64,000 nucleotides of DNA from Dipteris shenzhenensis (taxonomy: Eukaryota > Polypodiophyta > Polypodiopsida > Gleicheniales), in assembly GCA_047967505.1 (NCBI GenBank), contig CM106540.1; one strand, 5' to 3'. The notes under the pieces were generated by a model. That model did no database searches. It saw nothing but the letters and a program-made list of their open reading frames with translations, and had not been told where the DNA came from. The position numbers and the translations under genes were made by a program. This document shows, piece by piece, positions 10,140 through 21,480 of the stretch (positions are counted from its first letter, which is position 1; each line of letters opens with the position of its first letter).

Positions 10140-10700
10140 GCAAGGAGAGACAACACAAATGACAAAGTGCCGAGCTCTTGTGTAGAGACGACCTGATGTA
10201 ACGACACAAACAGCCAAATAAGCAACCAAGTGTTGAAATCCTACATAACTTAAACAAACCCTACATAACTCCCCATTGCCCAAAAATGACACACACGGCC
10301 AATTAAACAACCAAGTGCCGAGTCCACTTCTACCCAATAGTGCACACTTCTAAGAACAACACACACAGTCAAATGAACGACTAACTGCCGAACTATACCT
10401 AGATATTGGTTGGAAAGGAAGGTGTTACATCTCAATGACAAACATGGCCGAAAAGATGACCAAGTGCCAAGGAGAGTAACGTACCTATGCGAACAACCCA
10501 TCTTGTCGAATGAATGACAAAGGGCCGATAGCTAGGTACCATATATATGGCCTACTATTTTACTAGTTATAGTATTTTTGAACAACCTGATATGTCGAAA
10601 GTATGACATCAGACCAAACATTTTTACATTAACTACGTAAACTAGTGAGACGACTCGTTATGTTGAATTAGCGACACAAAGCCGAATCAAAACTACGAAA
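10140..10700 (+). repeat. Degenerate ~80 bp repeat array (ggccaaataaacaaccaagtgccga motif family)
   Basis: Copies of an acacacggccaa ... aaccaagtgccgag module occur at ~10160, 10211, 10296, 10366, 10445, 10522 and ~10675, spaced mainly 70-85 bp. The arrangement is like subterminal repeats of CACTA-type or other plant DNA transposons. It mirrors in position, but not in sequence, the array at 5530-6010. Confidence 0.6.
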
Positions 10701-12000
10701 TTAAAATTCAAAATAACATAATGATAAACGTTTAAATTTTACCTGAAGGCTGTAGGACAAGTAGGTTGTAGGGAGATAATGTGAGGGAGCCTACTGCAGG
10801 CCACCATATATAATAAATAGCCCACCAGAATTTTTGATTATCCCAACGGGCCTCGGCAGGCTTTTGAGTTTTCCCGACGGGCCCGATGGGAATAGCATAT
10901 TTCCCGATGGGCCTCAACAAGATTTTGCCAAATCTCACCAGGGTTTTTGCAAGTTATCAGGTCACTGCACACCGACTTGTTACGAAGCTCTTAATAACAT
11001 GATGATGTGAAGTTGTTATTGACACATGTTATTAATGTAAAAAAGGCCCGTGATTATGTAACTACTTGATAACGTAAAAAAGCTCCACACCCTTGCTTAC
11101 GTGCCTTATATTTGATTGGAATTATTTGACTATTGGAGCTCACTGAAGAAATTTGCATAGGATAATAATGAGTAGCCAAAAAAGATGATGGAGACTATGA
11201 CTACGGGATTCTGAAATTTGGCATATGTATTAATAAATTGTTATATATGATATGTAAGTTCGTATGCAGTAGCCACTTTTAGGAAGTCAAGCAAGAAAAT
11301 GTTAGAGGATGTTTGGGTCTCTTGCTTACATCTTCTTGAAAGAGGAAGAAGCTCCATTTCCATTTTTTATGCAAGGGTATATACGTAGGGTGTATGTGAC
11401 TATCCCTGCATTGCAGTACATTTGCTAGTATTTTGGTTGCTACAAAAATGGTATCCTCCAAGCTAGCTAAACTCCAACATCTCTATCATTGACAGGCATA
11501 GCGGGCTTTGCATATCTACCTTGGTCTTTTTCTCGTGGAAATCCTACCACAACTGAAATGTCTTCTCAATGAAGGTGTTCACGGCCCGTACTTGTGAACG
11601 GAGTACAAGACATTGATATGAATGAAGAAAAAATGTTATTCCAATTGGATATACATTTCAAGGCTAGACTATCAGAGATAATTCAAAATTCACAAGATCA
11701 CTCAGTTTTCAAATAAAATGGCACATCTCTCTCTCTCTTATGATGTCTTAGGTTTCTCTTTGAGCCACATCAGGATTTTCCTACAAAGAAGACCCTATCT
11801 GTTTTGAACTCTTGATTTTTGATGCTTTGGATCTGAGCATGAAACCTTTTTTCTTAATTTTTTACTTCCCTCTCAAGTAAAAATTTAGGCACATTTTATG
11901 TATGCTAGTCCCAAAACTGAATTGGTTGTTCAGTGCAAGTGCAATAGCCAGGTGCTCAATTATGACCAAAGATCTATCATATACTCAAATAACTTATTAT
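10701..12000. other. Mostly non-coding; possible right end of the decayed element near 10795-11100
   Basis: 10840-10915 contains GC-rich words (cccgacgggcccgatggg, cccgatgggcctc) resembling those at ~5325-5395. 10995-11035 has an inverted pair aataacatg/catgttatt. No gene recognised after 11100. Confidence 0.3.
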
Positions 12001-12720
12001 GCATCTCTGTCATTTCTACATTAGAAATGAATGTCCCAAACAGTTCTACTACTTCTTCATGAACCTTTTTTTATTTAAACAATACTTTTTTTACAATTAT
12101 GTTATTGTTCTGCTCTGCCAATGTTCCTATTTCCATTAAGTATTTCTAGGGACCATTTCTAAAGAGATTGCTCATTTTATCCTTCTCTTTCAACTTACCT
12201 TTCATTTGATCCCTTGACTGTTCCACCCCAGACTTTTCCTCATTGTTTCCAAACCAAAAAATTGTGTTCTTCTACTTTAACTATAAATCCTGCTTCAAAC
12301 ACTGGTAAAGGATATCATTGTTATCCTTCAACTACCACCATTCAATATAGACTTTGTCCATGCCAATGAATTGTAATCTTTGCTGTGCCTAAAATTTTTG
12401 TAACACAGAAAAGGATGCATCTGCCTAATTAAAAGTGATTGGGTCTTCCTCCTCCAGGTTCTTCTCTTCTTTCATAACATCTTCCCTATTATCCGCATCA
12501 TTTTTTGCAAGGGGAGATTGAGGTATAGGTCTTCCAATTCTAGATTCCTCCAGGTGTATAATTTGTATAGGTTTCACTAGGTTTAAGGGTTCTCTAGGAC
12601 TATCAGTCTAATTATCTTGTACTCCATTTACCTCTTCTTTCTTTTTAGTCTCCTGCTCGACTGCTCTTTGCACTTCTTTTAGATCCTTGGGGCATGGTCA
12701 TCTCATAGTTCTTTTGAGCC
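12000..12720 (-). pseudogene. Degenerate protein-like remnant, unknown
   Basis: The minus-strand frame yields protein-like text with stops: a charged start (EVQRAVEQETKKKEEVNG), HLEESRIGRPIPQSP, FIGMDKVYIEWW, KNTIFWFGNNEEKSG. No family recognised. It may be a retroelement ORF or chance low-complexity sequence. Confidence 0.25.
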
Positions 12721-13560
12721 AAATTCTTAACTTAGTTGCTTCTTTAGCAGAGCATGGCTCCTCTTCCTTCTATTGTGCAACCACCAAGTGTCCCTGCAAG
12801 CACACTTGGGTCCAAATTTTGGAGAGTATCTACTGCTAGAAGTAGTGTTTGTCATGAGAGTCTTGCCAAGGGGACGAAGCAAGATGACTACCAATGTCTT
12901 ATATAGGAGGACTACTGGAAAAAAGCAAAGCACATCAAAGTCTTCTTTAAAAGCTCCACGTCTACATCATTCCCATGACCCATTTTATGTCTTCTTATGC
13001 ATATCCCACTTCTCTCAATAACCCAACTGCCAGTCCCATATGTAGACTTAGGAAAGCTCACTTCTCCAAAGAAGACGAACCCAGCAGCAACAACGAAGTC
13101 CGACACAAATGTGCCCCTGGCATCCAAAGTAAAGAACAAGCTGGACGATGAGTCAGTACAGTAGGCATCTCACCCGACACACCCACAGTCCACTGGTCCC
13201 AACCGAACACACCGCACATGTACACACGGTTAGCACCAAGTGATTAGAGTCCATTTTTGCTGTTTTTTTAACCACAATTTGAACAACCAGATTGTCTTCA
13301 ATACGGACGTCGGTGACTCAGTTCCGGGACATCCGCCTCTATCTCTTCGTCCGTAATCTCCACGGTCATCACCTCTACACTTATGAGGATATGCATGCCA
13401 CACATTTTTGGAAGTACCGCATGTACCGCACTCGCCTCACGTCAAGTCAGCTGGACGGCTACGCGATCCTACAGTCAATCTTCACCACCAACCTCTTCCA
13501 GCGCGGAGGACGGATCGGCAACAAGACAGGGGGCATGTTAACATCCACAGAGTATAGCTA
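12721..13560. other. Unassigned DNA
   Basis: Short open frames on both strands (for example 12773-13021 plus and 13292-13570 plus) show no recognised motif. Confidence 0.25.
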
Positions 13561-14065
13561 CCAAATGTAGGGTAATCAATGTGAGCTCAAGGGAGTTTGA
13601 TACCCAAATACACCAAGGTCAGTGATTACAAGCAATGTGCACATGAAAGGAGTATAGCTCAAACTCAGGGAGTTTGATCCCCAAATACCCAAAGTCCGAT
13701 CCAAAGTCCAAGGATTCAAGGATTCCAGGCACAGGCTATATGTTCCAACTACCACCGCCAAGAACAAGGAGATGCACACTTCATGTCCACATCCATGGAA
13801 GCATGAGGAGTGCAAGCGCCGTGCACTTTTTAACTCCACATCCACGAAAATAGCCACGCCAACGAAAATAACCATGAAAGGAGTACATCTCAAACTCAAG
13901 GAGTTTGTTCCCCAAATATCTCGAGACAAGGTTACCATTGAGTGTCTCACGGAAGCTGAGCCTCGCCACTCTAGGTTTGAGCCTCATGCATCATGCATGA
14001 CCACAAACAGGTGAAGGTGTGAGGGCACTCAGGGAATTTGAGCCCCAAATCACCTAAGCCTAGGA
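13560..14065 (+). repeat. Four dispersed copies of a cagggagtttgatccccaaata motif
   Basis: The core ctcaagggagtttgataccc / ctcagggagtttgatcccc / ctcaaggagtttgttcccc / ctcagggaatttgagcccc recurs at ~13580, 13658, 13894 and 14027, each followed by caaat and a short variable part. The three 5' copies share a preceding agctcaa-type context. Confidence 0.6.
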
Positions 14066-14399
14066 ATGGCGAGGCTAACACAAGCGCTATTTGGGGACTG
14101 GTTAGGAACACCTGCTAACGCCAGGCTTGTCCCAAGTGCTTTAATATAGTTAACACGAGCGCTATTTCCGCTAGTAGGGAGACTTGGTAAGAATAGCAAT
14201 ATGCCTTGGCACCCTATGGGCCCAAGAGCCCTTGGTTGTAAAGAGAGGGAGAGTGCTAAAAAGGAAAAGGGTTGGCCCTCTCTTCAAAAGGTGACTTGTA
14301 TAAAAGACCAAATGGTTGACTTTGGTCTTCATTGTTGTTTGCACCAAGTTGAATACAAGCTCCCTCTTCTCTTCCAAGAGAGTGTTTTGGGTGTTCTCT

Positions 14400-14525
14400 T
14401 GTTTCCATCCTAGTGCCCTTGTGGTTGTCACTCTATCCCCCTTCATTCCCCTCTTCCCTTCTCCTCTTCCTCCCTTCTCCCTTCCTTCTCCCTCTTCCCT
14501 CTCCTCCTCCTCTTCCCTCTTGCTC
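14400..14525 (+). repeat. Pyrimidine-rich (CTTCTCC/CTCTTCC) tract
   Basis: Low-complexity stretch of ttccc and ctcct units. Open frames over it are artefacts. Confidence 0.75.
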
Positions 14526-14849
14526 GCGTGAAACCACATTGCAACAATTCGGAGGCCGCTTGCATGACACCTACAGATGACTCGTGCTATGCATCGCTCC
14601 CACACGGAGTAGCTAGAAGTGGAGACTCCGTCAGCATATCTTCAACGACCCCACGACATGTGAGTCATCACTGAGACCCACTACACTGATGGTAAGCCAT
14701 TTTTCTCTAGAAGCCCTACCTTTCGTGCTCCTTTAATAGGTGCAACAGAGGAACCGAACTGATAGTAAACAGCCTGAGGGCTATGGGGCAAGCCCTACAT
14801 TTTCGATTGAGTTAGATTAAAATACCTCACTATTCCCCCCTTGAGGCAT

Positions 14850-15480
14850 AAAGTAGCTAAGGCATTTCCCAAATAGCATCGAGACCCATTCTGATGAGCT
14901 GCTCTCCAAGTCCTAGCCTATCCATTGACTGCTAGAATGAAGTCCCAAAATATTCAATCATACACTTTATTAAGATCCAATCCAGATAGAATGCATTTTT
15001 AGCGAGTCACAGAAGCATAGTCTAGAGCAGCACTCACGTCCAAAATGTTGCCCTTCACAAATCGACTTTGTTCCGAATCCACTACATGCATACAAACCTC
15101 ACGGATCCTTAATGCCAACTCTTTTATACAATGTATGCACAATGGGGCCTACTACCAAACCACTTAAATGTTTCTCAAAAATCTCACCAATAGGCCAAAA
15201 CTTTGTTTCTAAATTCCCATTGGCATCCAACACTCAGTCAATCACTTCTCTTTGTTGCTTACACTTGACTACCTGGGAAAAGAACTTGGAAGGGCATTCA
15301 CCCAATTTAAGCCATGTTTTCCTACTCCGAATCCTAACAAATTTTTTGTCCTCCATCTCTCTGGCATGCAATTCATGCTCCACCTCTGACAGCAAAGGCA
15401 CAATGACCTAATCTCCAGGAACGTCAACATAGGCAAGTCTTAGAGAATCCTCCTATTTTGCATCAATTGCTTCCATCCTT
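14850..15480 (-). pseudogene. LINE (L1-type) reverse transcriptase remnant
   Basis: On the minus strand the order fits the start of plant LINE ORF2 reverse transcriptase. FVRIRSRKTWLKLGECPSKF and FSQVVKCKQQREVID correspond to the conserved block preceding the RT domain. QSRFVKGNILDVSAALDYAS matches the QSGFVKGR-x-I-x-D block of plant LINE RTs, and LSGLDLNKVYD-x-IFWDFI matches the D-(F)-x-KAYD-x-x-x-WDF motif that holds a catalytic aspartate. Several stops and frame changes make it dead. Upstream (to ~15560) a MEAIDAK/EDSLRLAYVDV segment probably continues the linker. Confidence 0.75.
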
Positions 15481-15559
15481 TATCTATTATAGTTAAAGGA
15501 GTTTTCTTGGATCCCATTGTGCCATTTTTCTCCAATAATAATGTCTTTTCTCAAAGAAG

Positions 15560-16620
15560 ATTAAAATATATACCTTAAAAGTCATCTTTGTCCCAAACAA
15601 TGTCCATTTGAAAGTGTACTGCGGTCCCAGGGATTTGAGCCCTTAGTGGGATTAGGGACTTGAAAGATGGGAGAATAGAACAATGTAGTCCCATGTTTTA
15701 TGCAAATGAAACCAACCTTTGCATAGTGGTGGGTCTAATAATAACCCATGCCACCACTAAATTTCACGACTTTTGGAAACTATAACCCTCTCATTGGCCT
15801 TCCCCTAAAAAATTCCTAAGTAGGCCAAATTCGGCATCCAAAGGTAGACCATGCCTTCCCCCATACAACCACAAAGTTTGATTCCTTGGGCTTACACCAT
15901 AGAGTTGCCCCATGCTTGGCATAGAGCATCAAGGGGCCTAACATCCTTGCATCATAGTATAACATTGTGACAACAAAGATAACGTGACACATATCTTAAG
16001 CAAATCAACCAAGAAATATTTTTTTTAGAAAGCTCTTGGTTTCACTCGATGGCATTCTTATCAAGGGAAAGTGATGGACAACAATGCATGATCCTTCTTT
16101 AAACCCTAGAGAAGAATATTCCTTTCTTCTATAATCCCATAGAAAATGTCTACCCCATGATATTAACCTTAAGGAATGGTGTTGAGCATGCAAGCTCACA
16201 TAATGTACGCATTATGTAGAAAAAAGCCACATCGGCACAAAACACTAATCCATATCAAAGAATGCATCATGGTGGAAACCCTAATACACTTAAGTATAGA
16301 ACCTCATTTCTCAACACAATGTAATGTATAATTAGTCATTTGTGGAGGAGCTCTCATATATTCTCTCTATCCACTTGACTTCTCCCCTTTACTTTGACAT
16401 TAACAAAATAATAATCACCTTGTTAAAAGTTAAACAACTAAAACTTGAACAATATAAATCTCTTGAGCTTTAGTCAAAACATAAGACACTAATAAACCCT
16501 TGTGACTAAACATAAGGCACTAATAAATCCTCACGTGTCTGGCTCGACTCCTCAAGCATGCAAGCTATCACTCACCAAAAGTAGAGGAGGTGTGAGGATT
16601 ACACTTGCACGAAGTCCTGA
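15560..16620. other. Unassigned DNA, possibly decayed LINE sequence
   Basis: No clear domain; short minus-strand frames only (for example 16005-16199). Confidence 0.25.
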
Positions 16621-16639
16621 GAGAGCTTGACGTGCAGTG

Positions 16640-17810
16640 GTCTAGTCAAGGGTGGTGAGTTGTTCAGTGAAATGTTGCCCAGTGGTACGATCCTAGGATC
16701 AGAAGATCAGATGATGCATGCTAACTCAGAGGTAAAGAACACGGGTGGTGAGGCTAAGAGGGGGTTGATGAGGCAAAGTGAAAGAAGGCTACTCAAAAAC
16801 CATATGCTAAGATGGTAAAGAGGAAATCGGTGTGGGGGTTTCTGCCTTGTCTAACGAAGAGGCATAGAATGTTGTGTGTGTAGATATTTCTAGCAAAGAA
16901 AACGACCCTGCAAGAAAGGATTTGATGGAAAATGTAGAGAGCATAGGTCATTTTGTCATCTTCAATTTGATACTATTAAACCATAAGTTGAGGAACTGGT
17001 TAGCAGGGGTGTGTGTTTTTTTAAAACTGGATGGGTGTCGAATTTGCAAGAACTTCAAGTGTTTTTGGTTTATTGGGTGGGGTTTCCTTCTGATGGTTTG
17101 TGTTTTAAAAGCAATAAGGAATGATGTGCTTGGTCACTCGTACATGTTTCCCGATGTTGCAATACTGGATATCCCATGGAGTAACAAGTTTATGCTAAGA
17201 GAATGTCAAATATGGGTTGAGTTTCTAAGGATGCCTGCATGGATGGGAAAATCTTTGGATATGGTGGCTAACGTGGTAGGGAGAGTTCTATTCATTCCAC
17301 CGTAAGCCTAGAAGGAGTTTGGTCCTAGACATGCTTGGATTTTTTGGGATGGGGGGCAAGACACTCTAGATTATATCGAGGTCCAACTATTAGGTGAATT
17401 GCTGGTCACACAAAAGGTTAGTTCCAGTTTGTTTCTTGATGCTTGTTTCCTTTGCCAAAAAACGAGCCACTTTGCACGGTAGTCCTACTTTGCAAAAAAG
17501 TGATCCACTTTGCAAGGAGTTGTCCTACTTGAGATGAGAATACAAAGCTCGCTAGAGGGGATAAGAAGGATGAGGTAGGCAATGTACATTTAGAGGATCC
17601 TGAATCTTCGGCCTTACAAGTGGGTGGCATGCAAGAGGTTCAAAAGGTTCCTGAAGCAATACCAGGTAATGAAAAGATACATTCAGTGGGAAATCCTCCT
17701 AGGAATATGGAAAAGACAATGGACGGGAAGGCATCTGCTTCAGCTAGTACAATTGATGAGCCTCGGAGAACCATGGAAAGGAAAGGGAAGACTCAGGTAG
17801 AATTGTAGGT
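16640..17810 (+). pseudogene. LINE ORF1 (DUF4283-like) remnant
   Basis: The plus-strand frame at 16874-17305 encodes a DUF4283-type sequence: NFKCFWFIGWGFLLMVC, then AIRNDVLGHSYMFPDVAI, PWSNKFMLRECQIWVEFLRM and a domain end SLDMVANVVGRVLFIPP. This is the nucleic-acid-binding N-terminal domain of plant L1-type ORF1. 17600-17808 continues as a polar tail. Frames break between 17305 and 17420, and the zinc knuckle expected downstream is not seen. Its orientation is opposite to the neighbouring RT pieces, so it derives from a separate insertion. Confidence 0.65.
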
Positions 17811-17849
17811 TAGGAAAGCTGTTGAGATTGTGGCTAAGATGAATGTAGC

Positions 17850-18585
17850 TAACGAAGGTTCCAAAGAACCAGAGCTGGGTGAAGTCTCACCTCTCTTTTT
17901 TGCGCGAAGGGAAGAGTTTTACTAAAAAGAAAATAGGTGAGGATACAAGAAAAAAAGCATACGGGATACAACATAACCTGTATATTCTCTTTAAGCCCCT
18001 TTTCTTTTATGTGCTTAAAGAAGAATCGTGTTGGTCGATCACCCAAGTCATCCATTTCAATCCTGATTGAATTTGTGCCGCAACAAGCTTAGTGCGCTCC
18101 ATCTTGCAAAGAAAAAGATCAAGAGCACATAGCAATGGAGACAAGAATTGATCCTAGAGGTATTCATTTCATGCTGCTAGTATGGCCAAGCATGCCTGAC
18201 TAGCCAGACTTTCAGTTGACCCCCTACGTTGGGCCTTTAGCCTATCTAAGATAGTCTTCCCATCTTCAGACTCGTCAAGAAATACTCTTTTGCAAGCTAT
18301 ACCAAGCCCATGTGATAGCCTAATCAAACTCAAGTTTGCTGCACACAGAGGTATTCATCTTGTAAGGTAGAGGTCCTCTGTTGGTCACTACAGGTCTTGC
18401 CACAGTGAAGTCATTCTGATGGGAGAGGATCTAAGCTCCATATTTCTTGAATCAATTCCCCTTGTAGTGTGGGATGAATCCACCATGCCTTGTCCAAAAA
18501 ATATATGTGATCCAATCTAGCAACCCTCCAAGTGGCATTAGCGTGCCGGTTATGCCATGTGTACTGGCGCATTTTCAAGTATCGT
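17850..18585 (-). pseudogene. LINE endonuclease tail to RT linker remnant
   Basis: The minus strand gives RQYTWHNRHANATWRVARLD followed by HIYFLDKAWW, the C-terminal signature of the apurinic-type endonuclease of plant LINEs (TWSN...RLDR-x-Y). A stop-ridden linker follows, then MDDLGDRPTRFFFKHIKEKG, which matches the W-x-x-x-GDR-x-TKFFF block before the RT domain. Order is EN then RT linker, as expected for a LINE running leftwards. The right-hand neighbour at 18587-18960 is an RT piece and so belongs to another copy. Confidence 0.7.
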
Positions 18586-18586
18586 A

Positions 18587-18960
18587 TCATGTATGCACCC
18601 GAGCCAGTATAAACTTGATGTGTAGAGCCATTGCTTTTGCAAAGATTTTGTAAGCCGCATTTAGCATTGTAAGTGGATGCCAATCATCTGGCTTTGTCCG
18701 ATTAATGGACTTTGGGATGAGCTTTATGACACTCTGGCTCATAGAGATTGGCAACCATCCTTCCCTCATGCAATTATTTTCCTTCCCTCACGCAATGATT
18801 TAGGAGTGCCATTAAATCACTTTTGCAAAGGTCCTAGTAATATTGGAAGAAATCCACAAGAATGCCATCGAGACCATGAGATTTTTCCCTTGCCTTGAGT
18901 TAACAACAAAGTGCAATTCAGCCTCAAAGAATGGTTGTTGAAGCATGAGTGCCTCCTCCT
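18587..18960 (-). pseudogene. LINE reverse transcriptase fragment
   Basis: The minus strand encodes, across a frame change, FFEAELHFVVNSRQGKSHGL then DGILVDFFQYYWDLCKSDLM, the GKSPG-x-DG block of LINE RTs. WLPISMSQSVIKLIPKS and WHPLTMLNAAYKIFAKAMAL follow (the LIPK...RPI-x-LLN-x-x-YKI-x-AK block). It stops abruptly at ~18587, where endonuclease sequence of a second LINE begins. Confidence 0.8.
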
Positions 18961-19089
18961 GGGTTATGACTGTTCTCACGTAACTCCGTGCCCCTGCCGT
19001 CTATTGGCCTTCGTTGGTCTCCTTTGATTCTTGACAGAGGATCCGTGAATCCGTTGAAGCTCTTTTGTGTATTGTCAATGACTGGTTGC

Positions 19090-19990
19090 TTGGTTTTGCA
19101 CCTTTTGTTTCCCTAGTCCCCCCCCCTCCTCTTGAAAACCCACTTCAAAAGTGCAATGCTCAACTGTAGTCTAACAGGGTGGCATCTGGTGTTGAATTAG
19201 GTTAGGAGATGTGAGGGAAGACATCTCCTTGGCTTCTTTTGCTGAATCAGAATTCGAGCAATTGGGAGGATTCTACGCAAGGTGACCAGATTGCCTACAG
19301 TGACAGCAAGCATCTCGAAATGGACCAAAGTTGACCATGATGTTGAGCTCCCAACCATTCGAAATGGTGAGCTCCAAAAGAGTGGGAGGGGCTTGCCTCC
19401 TATTCCATATGATGCAAGCCTAAGGGACTACTCGCTTCGGTTGTGACAACGGTACATAAAACACTCGTCCCAACGTCAAGGCTATGGAGTCAATGTCATA
19501 AAAAAGGAGTTCGCTAATGCCTAGGAAGTGTACCCACACTAGGCATTCATGCAAAAGCATATCATTTGCTCTGAATGTTGCACTCCATAAAAGAGTGTAA
19601 ACCAGGTTCCTCGGAATCCTACTGAACAGGGGAGGATCCAGTCCATCTCTACCATTGATGAGACAAATGTTTGATAAAATCCTTTCCCAACGAACCTATA
19701 ATCTTGCAATGTATAGTTCTTGAAAAACTTATAAAAACCAATGTGGAAATTCCTCCTCCACATGGACTTTTCCCACGAATAGCATTAAAAACCCAAAGGC
19801 TTGTAAAAAGTTATATGCTCTGCAAAGCTTTGCCAATTGGATGTCCACTGCAAATTTGTGGACCTTGACATTTCCTTCTCCCTTATCATTGCTAGAATCC
19901 ACCTTATGACGAACCTCCCGTTGCAGACAAGCGAGCATGATCTAATCCGCTTTATCAATCCACTCTCCAGCACGTGTTTTATCTATATGT
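19090..19990 (-). pseudogene. LINE ORF1 (DUF4283 plus CCHC-type knuckle) remnant
   Basis: The minus strand shows a DUF4283-like region (WRRNFHIGFYKFFKNYTLQD; VWVHFLGISELLFYDIDSIA; LTLGRVFYVPLSQ). A spacer with NGWELNIMVNFGPFRDACCH leads into ACCHCRQSGHLA...NPPNC, a damaged zinc knuckle as in zf-CCHC_4 of plant LINE ORF1. Stops and frameshifts are frequent. It lies immediately upstream of the RT piece at 18587-18960 on the same strand, so both may be one LINE that has lost its endonuclease. Confidence 0.65.
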
Positions 19991-20114
19991 GAGTCTTGGA
20001 CCAGAGTCATCTCCGTCGACCCTCCGTACAAGTCTTCATCAACAACTGGTTTCATGGCTTTAGCACGAGGGGCGATGTCGGAGCCATACGGCTCTGAAGG
20101 TGAGGCTGGGCATC

Positions 20115-20650
20115 AACGAGTGAGGAGCATGCAAGGGGCTTTCCGGTCTCTACCATGACATCTAAGGTAGCCGAGTAGTTGCTTCCCTTTCTGATAGTCG
20201 CAATCTATGAGTGATGCCTGCAAGAAAGAAACTATGCGGGCTATCGCTGAAGAAGGTTCAAACAAAGCAATTCAGGGTGAAGTGTTGCCTCAGAAGGAAG
20301 ATGGTTGGGGTGTTCCTCTACCCCAAGGGTATGTTAGAGTCTCTATGATTACAAAGTGTAGTGATGGAGAAGAGGAGGAGCCAACGAGTGAGGAGCATGC
20401 AAGGGGCTTTCCGGTCTCTACCATGACATCTAAGGTAGCTGAGTAGTTGCTTCCCTTTCTGATTGTCGCAATCTATGAGTGATGCTTGCAAGAAAGAAAC
20501 TATGCGGGCTATTGCTGAAGAAGGTTCAAACAAAGCAATTCAGGGTGAAGTGTTGCCTCAGAAGGAAGATGGTTGGGGTGTTCCTCCACCCCAAGGGTAT
20601 GTTAGAGTCTCTATGATTACAAAGTGTAGTGATGGAGAAGAGGAGGAACT
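20115..20650 (+). repeat. Direct tandem duplication, 268 bp unit
   Basis: The unit from aacgagtgaggagcatgcaa (20115) repeats at 20383 with very few changes. It duplicates codons that read KETMRAIAEEGSNKAIQGEV on the plus strand. Confidence 0.88.
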
Positions 20651-21480
20651 CCCTGATGCTAACCACAAAGAAAAGGCTACTAGAAGAAAAATCACAGAGA
20701 AAGAAGCCATTCAATGAGGGCTCACAAATACACCTATATCTCAAAAAGGCCTAAGAATATGAGTAGAAATCAGGTGGTGGAAAGGAGAACCAGTTTAACT
20801 TCCTACGAGATGCCTATAAAGCAATCACACAATGGTAAGATGGGGAAGGGGAAACAGACTGTCAAGGGATGTTGTGATAAAGCAAAGCAAAAAGGTGGGG
20901 TGTCGGTAGTTTACAGATGGAATGTAGAAATTGTGTTATCTCAAGACCAAACGGAGGAGTGTGACCGGATTTCATTCCAATTGTCTGTGAAGTGTTTGTG
21001 AATTCTCCTATGACAGGAAAAGGAGTTGCAGTGCTTGTGAAGAGGTTGCTAGAGGGCAACGAGTTGCTTTTAGATATTCTTGGCTAGTTTTGTATCAATA
21101 GTGATTGCAAGTTTCCAGCATAATTTTGAATGCAATTATGCTTCAAATGATGCTCAAGTTCAACGGGAATGCTCAGAGGGGATAGATCTCATGTTGTTAG
21201 GGGAATGACGAGTGTGGAGTTAGAAGCATGGGAAGAGGGTTGTCTTGATAAAAGTTGGATAGATTTTTTAGAATCCTAAAGGGTTGAATGGGCTCTCTTG
21301 GAGTAAGGGCCAATAGAATAGATACATTCTATATATCTAAGGAGTGTTTTTGTTAATTTGCACCAATGGGAGGGAGGGTCTGGCTTAACATAGGAATTTT
21401 TTATCATGTGCCTATAGGATGATCTTTTTCTCTTTCGAGGGAGGTGGGAAGATCCTTTGATTTTCCTTTTGACGAGGTTG
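20200..21480 (+). pseudogene. LINE remnant: ORF1-tail-like frame and endonuclease tail
   Basis: Plus-strand frames (20207-20446, 20463-20717, 20714-21001) encode a charged sequence without a recognised fold. At ~21275-21345 the text LNGLSWSKGQ-x-NRIDTFYIS matches the TWSNGQ...RIDRFYIS end of the plant LINE endonuclease. This indicates a rightward LINE whose ORF1 C-terminus and most of its endonuclease are decayed. The internal 268 bp duplication interrupts it. Confidence 0.5.

Noticed and set aside
14171-14605. 144-codon minus-strand ORF
   Set aside because: Glu/Arg-rich part is a pyrimidine tract read in reverse; the rest has no recognised motif.
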